Shown here: piece after piece, positions 59,019-64,000 of the stretch | Layout of the letters: the number at the start of each line of letters is the position of its first letter | Position numbering within the stretch: position 1 is the stretch's first letter | Translations under genes and position numbers: made by a program | Notes under the pieces: generated by a model | Told to the model about the DNA's origin: nothing | The model's database searches: none | Seen by the model: the letters and a program-made list of their open reading frames with translations, nothing else | Assembly (NCBI RefSeq): GCF_030064165.1 | Contig: NZ_CP125947.1 | Location: 4,154,001-4,218,000, forward strand | DNA from: Comamonas resistens | GTDB taxonomy: Bacteria; Pseudomonadota; Gammaproteobacteria; Burkholderiales; Burkholderiaceae_C | Length of the DNA: 64,000 nucleotides | Direction: 5' to 3'

Positions 59019-60206
59019 ATGCTGATCGACTTTTTCTACACCCTGCGAGCCGCCAAGCTGCCGGTATCGGTCAAGGAGTTTCTGGCACTGCTGGAAGCGC
59101 TGGATGCGGGCCTCATCGGCCCCAAGAGCGAAGACCGCTGGAGCCTGGACGACTTCTATCACCTGGGCCGCACGATCCTGGTCAAGGACGAGAAGCACTA
59201 CGACAAATACGATCGCGCTTTTTCCGCCTATTTCAAGGGCGTGGAAATGCTGGCCGACCTGACCAAGGAGATCCCTCAGGACTGGCTGCAAAAGCTGCTG
59301 GAGCGCGAACTCAGTCCCGAGGACAAGGCCAAGATCGAGGCCATGGGCTGGGACGAGCTCATGGAGACGCTCAAGAAGCGCCTGGAAGAGCAGAAGGAAC
59401 GCCACGAAGGCGGCAGCAAATGGATCGGCACGGGCGGCACCAGCCCCTTCGGCCATGGCGGCTACAACCCGGCCGGCATACGCATAGGCGGGCCGGGCCG
59501 CAACAAGAGCGCCGTCAAGGTCTGGGAGCAGCGCGCCTACCGCGACTATGACGACACCCAGGAATTGGGCACGCGCAACATCAAGGTCGCGCTGCGCCGC
59601 CTGCGCAAGTTCGCACGCCAGGGCGGCGAGCTGGAGCTGGATCTGCCCGACACCATCCGTTCCACGGCCGCCAACGCCGGGTATCTGGACATCAAGATGA
59701 TTCCCGAGCGGCACAACAATGTGAAAGTGCTGCTGCTCATGGACGTGGGCGGCACCATGGACGAGCATGTGCAGCGCGTGGAGGAACTGTTCTCGGCCGT
59801 CAAGAGCGAACTCAAGCATCTGGAGTTCTATTACTTCCACAACTGCGTCTATGACTTCATGTGGAAGAACAACCGCCGCCGCTTTGCCGAGAAGTTCCCG
59901 ACCTGGGACATCATTCGCAAGTACAACAAAGACTACAAGCTGATCTTCGTGGGCGACGCAACCATGAGCCCCTACGAAATCCTGCAGCCCGGCGGCAGCG
60001 TCGAGTACATGAACGAGGAGCCCGGCGCCGAATGGTTGCAGCGCCTGACCCATGCCTTCCCGCGCTTTGCCTGGATCAACCCCGAGCCGCAAGGCGTGTG
60101 GCAATACCGCCAGAGCATCAGCATCATCCAGCAGCTGATGGGCGACCGAATGTACCCGTTATCGCTCAAAGGCTTGGAAGACGCCATGCGCATGCTGTCA
60201 AAATAG
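59019..60206 (+). CDS. VWA domain protein, CoxE-like partner of MoxR
   Basis: 395 residues. The N-terminal LPVSVKEFLALLEALDAGL region is typical of CoxE-like proteins. A charged helical middle (about 75-135) follows, then a Gly-rich stretch, then a C-terminal VWA fold (about 245-395). The metal (MIDAS) motif reads DVGGTM instead of DxSxS, as in many MoxR partners, so metal binding is doubtful. AGCTGGAGG lies before the ATG. It ends 4 bp before tamA. Confidence 0.9.
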   Translation: MLIDFFYTLRAAKLPVSVKEFLALLEALDAGLIGPKSEDRWSLDDFYHLGRTILVKDEKHYDKYDRAFSAYFKGVEMLADLTKEIPQDWLQKLLERELSPEDKAKIEAMGWDELMETLKKRLEEQKERHEGGSKWIGTGGTSPFGHGGYNPAGIRIGGPGRNKSAVKVWEQRAYRDYDDTQELGTRNIKVALRRLRKFARQGGELELDLPDTIRSTAANAGYLDIKMIPERHNNVKVLLLMDVGGTMDEHVQRVEELFSAVKSELKHLEFYYFHNCVYDFMWKNNRRRFAEKFPTWDIIRKYNKDYKLIFVGDATMSPYEILQPGGSVEYMNEEPGAEWLQRLTHAFPRFAWINPEPQGVWQYRQSISIIQQLMGDRMYPLSLKGLEDAMRMLSK

Positions 60207-60210
60207 GGGC

Positions 60211-62124
60211 ATGCCCCAGACCTTGCCCTTGAAAAAGCCGGCCTTGAGGCCGGCTTTGCTTTTGGGAGCCGCCTTGCTCCTCAGCGGCTGCAGCCTGCTT
60301 TCCCCCAAAGACAAAGAAGCCGAAACCATGGGCATCGACACCAGCGGCCCTGCGGCTTTCACGCTGGAAGTCGAGGCCCCCAAAGAAATGCGCGAGCTGC
60401 TGGAAAAACATCTGGAACTCAAACGCTTTCGCTACCAGCCCGATCTGCAGCGCCGCGAGCTCACGCGGCTGCTGGGCGCTACCGACGCCAATGTGCGCGA
60501 GCTGATCGGCACCCTCGGCTACTTCAGCCCCACGGTCACGGTGGAGCTGACGGACACCCCCGAAGAAGATGCCGATGCTCCGCGCAAGGTGGTGGTCAAG
60601 GTCGACCCCGGCCCCGCGACGGTGATCGAGCAATCCGAAGTCAAATTCGTCGGCCCCAATGCCGAGGATGAACTGGGCCGCTCGCAGCGCCTGACCATCG
60701 AGGAAACCTGGCCGCTGAATGTGGGTGAGCATTTCACCCAGAACGCCTGGGGCAGCGCCAAGAGCGGCGGCCTCAAGGAGTTGCAAAAGCGCCGCTATCC
60801 GCTGGCACGCATCGACCACAGCCTGGCCGATGTGGATGCAGACACCAACAAGGCGCGCATCAACGTGGCCTACGATCCGGGTCCGGCCTATACCTTCGGC
60901 CCCTTGCAGATCGAGGGTGCCCAGCGCTACGACTCCGTGGGCACGGCCCGCATCGCCCGCCTGCCCGAGGGGCAGGAGTACAACCAGCAAAGCATGCTCG
61001 ATGCGCAGCAGCGTCTGGTCAGCAGCGGCTATTACGACTCCGTCTTTCTGACGCTGGCCGATGCGCCTCAGCAAACCGAGAGCGCCGCGGCCGACGACGA
61101 GAAACGCAAGGCCATGGCCAATGAAGTCACCTCGCCCGTGATTGCCAAGGTGCGCGAGGCCAAGCTGCAGAAATGGGTGTTCGGCGTGGGCGCCAGCACC
61201 GATACCGGGCCACGCCTGTCCGTGGACCATGTCTACAACAAGGTGCCGGGTCTGAACTGGCGCGCCGTCAGCAAGCTGCAGCTGGATACCAAGAACCCGC
61301 TGATCTCCACCCAGCTCACCGGCTTGCCCGGTGAGGATCTGTGGCGCTGGTTCGTGGGCGGCAAGATAGAGCGCGCACCGGCCGGTGACTTCACCACCAA
61401 TAGCGCACAGTTGCGCTTTGGCCGCTCCAAGGCCGAAGACCGGATCGAGCGCAATATGTATCTGCAGTATGACTTCGCCAAGACGCAGGGCCCCGATGCC
61501 CCGCCCAGCGCCTCGTCGCTGCTGGGCAACTACGGCTGGACCGGGCGTTACTTCGACAACCAGATCTCGCCCACCTCGGGCTTTGGCTTTGCGTTTGAAG
61601 TCGGCGCAGGCACCACGCTGACACCGCAGCGCACGCCGTTTGGCCGCGCCACGGGGCGCTTTCTGACGCTGATTCCGATCGGCGAGCGCGACGAGGAAAC
61701 CAAGCGCCGCAGCCGCCTGTCGCTACGCGCCTCGGCCGGGGCCATCATGGCCAAGAAAGAGGCTGACCTGCCCATGACGCTGATGTTCCTCACGGGCGGC
61801 GACAACACGGTGCGCGGCTACGGCTACCAGAAGATCGGTGCACGTGCGGACAACGGCCTGGTCATCGGCGGCCGCTATCTGGCCACCGGCAGCGTGGAAT
61901 GGCAGCGCCCCATCACCATCAAGGGCAACACCCGCGACTTCGAGCACGCCGTGTTCATGGACGCGGGCACGGTGGGCGATGAGCTCAATCACATGTACAT
62001 GCGCGTCGGCGTGGGTACCGGCATTCGCTGGAAAAGTCCCGTCGGCCCGATTCAGGCTGACCTTGCCTACGGTTTGCAGGAAAAGCAGCTGCGTCTGCAC
62101 CTGCGCCTGGGCTTCACTTTCTAG
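60211..62124 (+). CDS. tamA: TamA-like outer membrane assembly protein with lipobox
   Basis: 637 residues. A signal peptide ends LLLSGC with Cys27, a good lipobox that is not expected in TamA. Two or three POTRA-like repeats (about 50-300) precede a C-terminal 16-strand barrel (Omp85 family) with the lock motif VRGYGYQKIGA and the terminal signature RLGFTF. TamA acts with inner-membrane TamB in outer membrane protein and lipid transport, and tamB follows with two bases between. The start lies 4 bp after the VWA stop. Confidence 0.9.
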   Translation: MPQTLPLKKPALRPALLLGAALLLSGCSLLSPKDKEAETMGIDTSGPAAFTLEVEAPKEMRELLEKHLELKRFRYQPDLQRRELTRLLGATDANVRELIGTLGYFSPTVTVELTDTPEEDADAPRKVVVKVDPGPATVIEQSEVKFVGPNAEDELGRSQRLTIEETWPLNVGEHFTQNAWGSAKSGGLKELQKRRYPLARIDHSLADVDADTNKARINVAYDPGPAYTFGPLQIEGAQRYDSVGTARIARLPEGQEYNQQSMLDAQQRLVSSGYYDSVFLTLADAPQQTESAAADDEKRKAMANEVTSPVIAKVREAKLQKWVFGVGASTDTGPRLSVDHVYNKVPGLNWRAVSKLQLDTKNPLISTQLTGLPGEDLWRWFVGGKIERAPAGDFTTNSAQLRFGRSKAEDRIERNMYLQYDFAKTQGPDAPPSASSLLGNYGWTGRYFDNQISPTSGFGFAFEVGAGTTLTPQRTPFGRATGRFLTLIPIGERDEETKRRSRLSLRASAGAIMAKKEADLPMTLMFLTGGDNTVRGYGYQKIGARADNGLVIGGRYLATGSVEWQRPITIKGNTRDFEHAVFMDAGTVGDELNHMYMRVGVGTGIRWKSPVGPIQADLAYGLQEKQLRLHLRLGFTF

Positions 62125-62126
62125 AC

Positions 62127-64000
62127 ATGGCGGATAACAAGACCCCCGCAGGGCAAGCGCCCTCCACTCCAGCTCCTTCCGCAGCCGCTGCAGCGCATGC
62201 TCCTCGAAAGCGCCGCCGCTGGCTGCGTGCCCTGGGCTGGCTGTTTCTCACATGCGTCGTCGCGATCGCGCTGGCCCTGGGCACCTTGCTGTGGTGGATT
62301 GGCCGCGACGACTCGCTGGCCACCACCTTGCAACGCGTGGCCCGCTGGCTGCCGGCGGAGCAATCGCTGTCGGCCAAGGAAGTGACGGGCTCGGTCAAGA
62401 ACGGCGGCCATATCGGCTGGCTGCAATGGCAAAGCCCGACCATGAAGGTCGAGCTCAAAGAAGCCACGATAGCCTGGCAGTTCAGGCCGTTGATTCTGTC
62501 GCGCGCGCTCAAGCTGGGCGAAGTTCATGTCGCCGAGCTGGAAATTTCCAGCACGCCCGACCCTGAGAAAAAGCCCAGCGAGCCGCTGCAGTCGCTGATG
62601 CTGCCGGTCAAGATCGAGCTGCCCTTCCAGATCGACCGCATTGTCTGGAAAGGCCCGCCCGAAACCGTGGTGGAAAACCTCAGCGGTCGCTACGAGTACA
62701 CAGGCAGCCTGCATGAGCTGCAGGTGCGCAGCCTGCATGTGGCCGACGGCGACTACCAGGCGCTGGCCCGCATTCAGGCTGCAGCGCCCATGCAGACCAG
62801 GGTGGAACTGCAAGGCCAGCTGAAAACGCCCAACCCCTTGCAGAGCAAGGATGGCCAGACTGCCAGCCTGATCGATGTACTGGCCGATGCGCAGATCAAG
62901 GGAACACTGGCCACGGAAGCCGCCGAGCTGCAGATCACCGCCCATGCCGAAGCGGCGGTGCAAACAGCCGAATCTCAAAATAGTGAGCAGCCAGCGCAAT
63001 CCGATGCTTCATCTAATAGCAAATCAATCCAGAAATCAGCCAACAACAAGCGCAAACAGCTAGAAAATCAGGAGCAATCCACGGCTGATGTGCAGCCCAT
63101 GCTGGCCGATATCAAGGCGACCATCGCCCCCTGGAAGCCACAGCCACTGCTGTCCGCCCAGGCCTTGCTCAAGAACCTGGACGTAGCGGCTTTCTGGCCC
63201 CAGGGACCGCGCACCGCCCTGTCCGGCGAGCTGCAGGCCGGCCCCGGCCCTGTGCTGCAGGCAGATTCGGCAGCCGCCGCTGATCAGACGCCGCAGCCCA
63301 CCTGGGCATTGAGCACGCAGTTCAGCAACGCCCTGCCCGGCCCCTGGGACAAGCAGCGCCTGCCGCTGAAGAATCTGCAGGCCCAGGTCAATTTCGATGG
63401 CAGCCAATGGCTGGTCGATGAAGCCCTGGTCGACATCGGCAAGGGCCAGCTCAATCTGGCTGGCCAATATATGCCCGCAGGCCAGATGTTCGAGGGCAAG
63501 CTGCTGGTCAAACAGCTGAACCCTGCCGACCTCTACAGCAGCCTGGAAGCCGCACCGTTGGACGGCAGTCTCAAGGCCGAGACACTGACGCCGCCTGTGT
63601 CCTCAGATGCAGGCAATGGCGAAACCGTTGCGGCAGCGCCCATTGCCTTCTCCGTCGATCTGCATGCCCCCGGCCGCCCCTCGGACAAGGCCTTGCGCAT
63701 ACAGACCCTGGCCACCCAGGGCCAATGGCAAGCCCCGCTGCTGCAACTGCAGACGCTGGAGCTGGAGGCCCTGCAAGCCAGCATCAGCGCCAAGGCCATC
63801 GAATTCAATACCGAGACCCAGCAGGCCAAAGCCCAGCTCAAGGCCGCCTTGCCCGGTGCACAGCTGCAACTGGCCGGTCATATCGCGCCCAAGGATGGGC
63901 AAGGTCAGGCCACGCTGCAGCTCAGTTCCCTGAGCGCGCTGACGCAGTGGCTGGCACGCCTGCCCGGCATGGACAAGCCGCTGGGTGGCGCCAAGCTGGA
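62127..64000 (+). CDS. tamB: TamB translocation and assembly protein, N-terminal part (runs off right edge)
   Basis: At least 624 residues with no stop before the edge. A basic N-terminus (APRKRRRWLRALGW) and one membrane helix (about 32-52) are followed by a long periplasmic region of beta-strand repeats. The AsmA-like SAKEVTGSVKNGGHIGWLQW and later strands fit TamB, a bridge-like lipid transport protein of over 1200 residues. About 63009-63072 there is a less GC-rich insert coding for Ser/Asn/Lys/Gln. Translation is probably coupled to tamA. Confidence 0.92.
   Translation, partial: MADNKTPAGQAPSTPAPSAAAAAHAPRKRRRWLRALGWLFLTCVVAIALALGTLLWWIGRDDSLATTLQRVARWLPAEQSLSAKEVTGSVKNGGHIGWLQWQSPTMKVELKEATIAWQFRPLILSRALKLGEVHVAELEISSTPDPEKKPSEPLQSLMLPVKIELPFQIDRIVWKGPPETVVENLSGRYEYTGSLHELQVRSLHVADGDYQALARIQAAAPMQTRVELQGQLKTPNPLQSKDGQTASLIDVLADAQIKGTLATEAAELQITAHAEAAVQTAESQNSEQPAQSDASSNSKSIQKSANNKRKQLENQEQSTADVQPMLADIKATIAPWKPQPLLSAQALLKNLDVAAFWPQGPRTALSGELQAGPGPVLQADSAAAADQTPQPTWALSTQFSNALPGPWDKQRLPLKNLQAQVNFDGSQWLVDEALVDIGKGQLNLAGQYMPAGQMFEGKLLVKQLNPADLYSSLEAAPLDGSLKAETLTPPVSSDAGNGETVAAAPIAFSVDLHAPGRPSDKALRIQTLATQGQWQAPLLQLQTLELEALQASISAKAIEFNTETQQAKAQLKAALPGAQLQLAGHIAPKDGQGQATLQLSSLSALTQWLARLPGMDKPLGGAKL

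Noticed and set aside
58287-60104. A 605-codon minus-strand frame opposite the GNAT and VWA genes
   Set aside because: Shadow frame without domains; plus-strand genes are well supported.

Overview
The window is high-GC DNA that looks chromosomal and comes from a betaproteobacterium of the family Comamonadaceae, most likely Comamonas or a close relative. I infer this from the complete aa3-type cytochrome oxidase cluster with its typical small accessory genes, a Bug-type (TctC) solute-binding protein, the TamA/TamB pair, isoquinoline-oxidoreductase-like subunits, and two families of short intergenic repeats that I associate with this family. No rRNA, tRNA, CRISPR array or prophage was seen. The only intact mobile element is one IS3-family (IS2-type) insertion at about 23831-25174.

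Layout. 1-4049: grxC (cut by the left edge) and a rhodanese, divergent from gpmA, a CtpA protease and a MoeB/ThiF-type enzyme. 4178-6727: a two-component module made of a receiver-only protein, a NarL-type regulator and a CHASE3-type histidine kinase. 6895-9417: three small envelope-stress-type genes and a zinc-ribbon metallopeptidase. 9454-14992: coaD, rsmD, two M16 proteases (one without the catalytic motif) and ftsY. 15173-18387: cutA, a ketopantoate-reductase homologue, a class II aldolase homologue and a MarR regulator facing a clear palindromic operator. 18545-23721: an IorAB-like molybdenum hydroxylase, a 44-residue His/Gly-rich lipoprotein too short for most gene callers, DUF711 and DUF2625. 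23831-28731: the IS, a diguanylate cyclase and an anion permease. 29053-31203: rpoH and a Bug protein.

31453-38420 is the most unusual stretch: seven tightly packed same-strand genes. They encode a fatty-acid-hydroxylase-type protein, a fatty acid desaturase, a ketoacyl synthase III apparently fused to a heme-oxygenase-like domain, an unknown protein, a DUF2442-DMP19 fusion, an Imm22-like protein and another unknown. I infer a lipid-modifying pathway followed by an immunity-like tail.

38492-49214 holds a GGDEF-EAL protein and the cytochrome oxidase structural and assembly genes. Subunit II carries both a cytochrome c domain and a C-terminal OmpA-like domain, and heme A synthase is missing from the cluster. 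49793-64000: a BioC-like methyltransferase, comF, trmL, a frameshifted DUF4148 gene, a MaoC dehydratase, a LysE exporter, a Kef-type antiporter, DUF1841, cytochrome c4, a MoxR/VWA pair around a GNAT acetyltransferase, and tamA-tamB (tamB cut by the right edge).

The strongest regulatory observation is at rpoH. A sigma-E-like promoter (GGAACTT-N16-TCTAA) is overlapped by a perfect CIRCE operator (TTAGCACTC-N9-GAGTGCTAA), which suggests that HrcA and an RpoE-type sigma factor both act on the heat-shock sigma gene. Two repeat families also deserve attention. One sits directly after the stop codon of four different genes. The other is a palindrome that serves as a terminator at two loci and supplies part of a signal-peptide coding region at a third.
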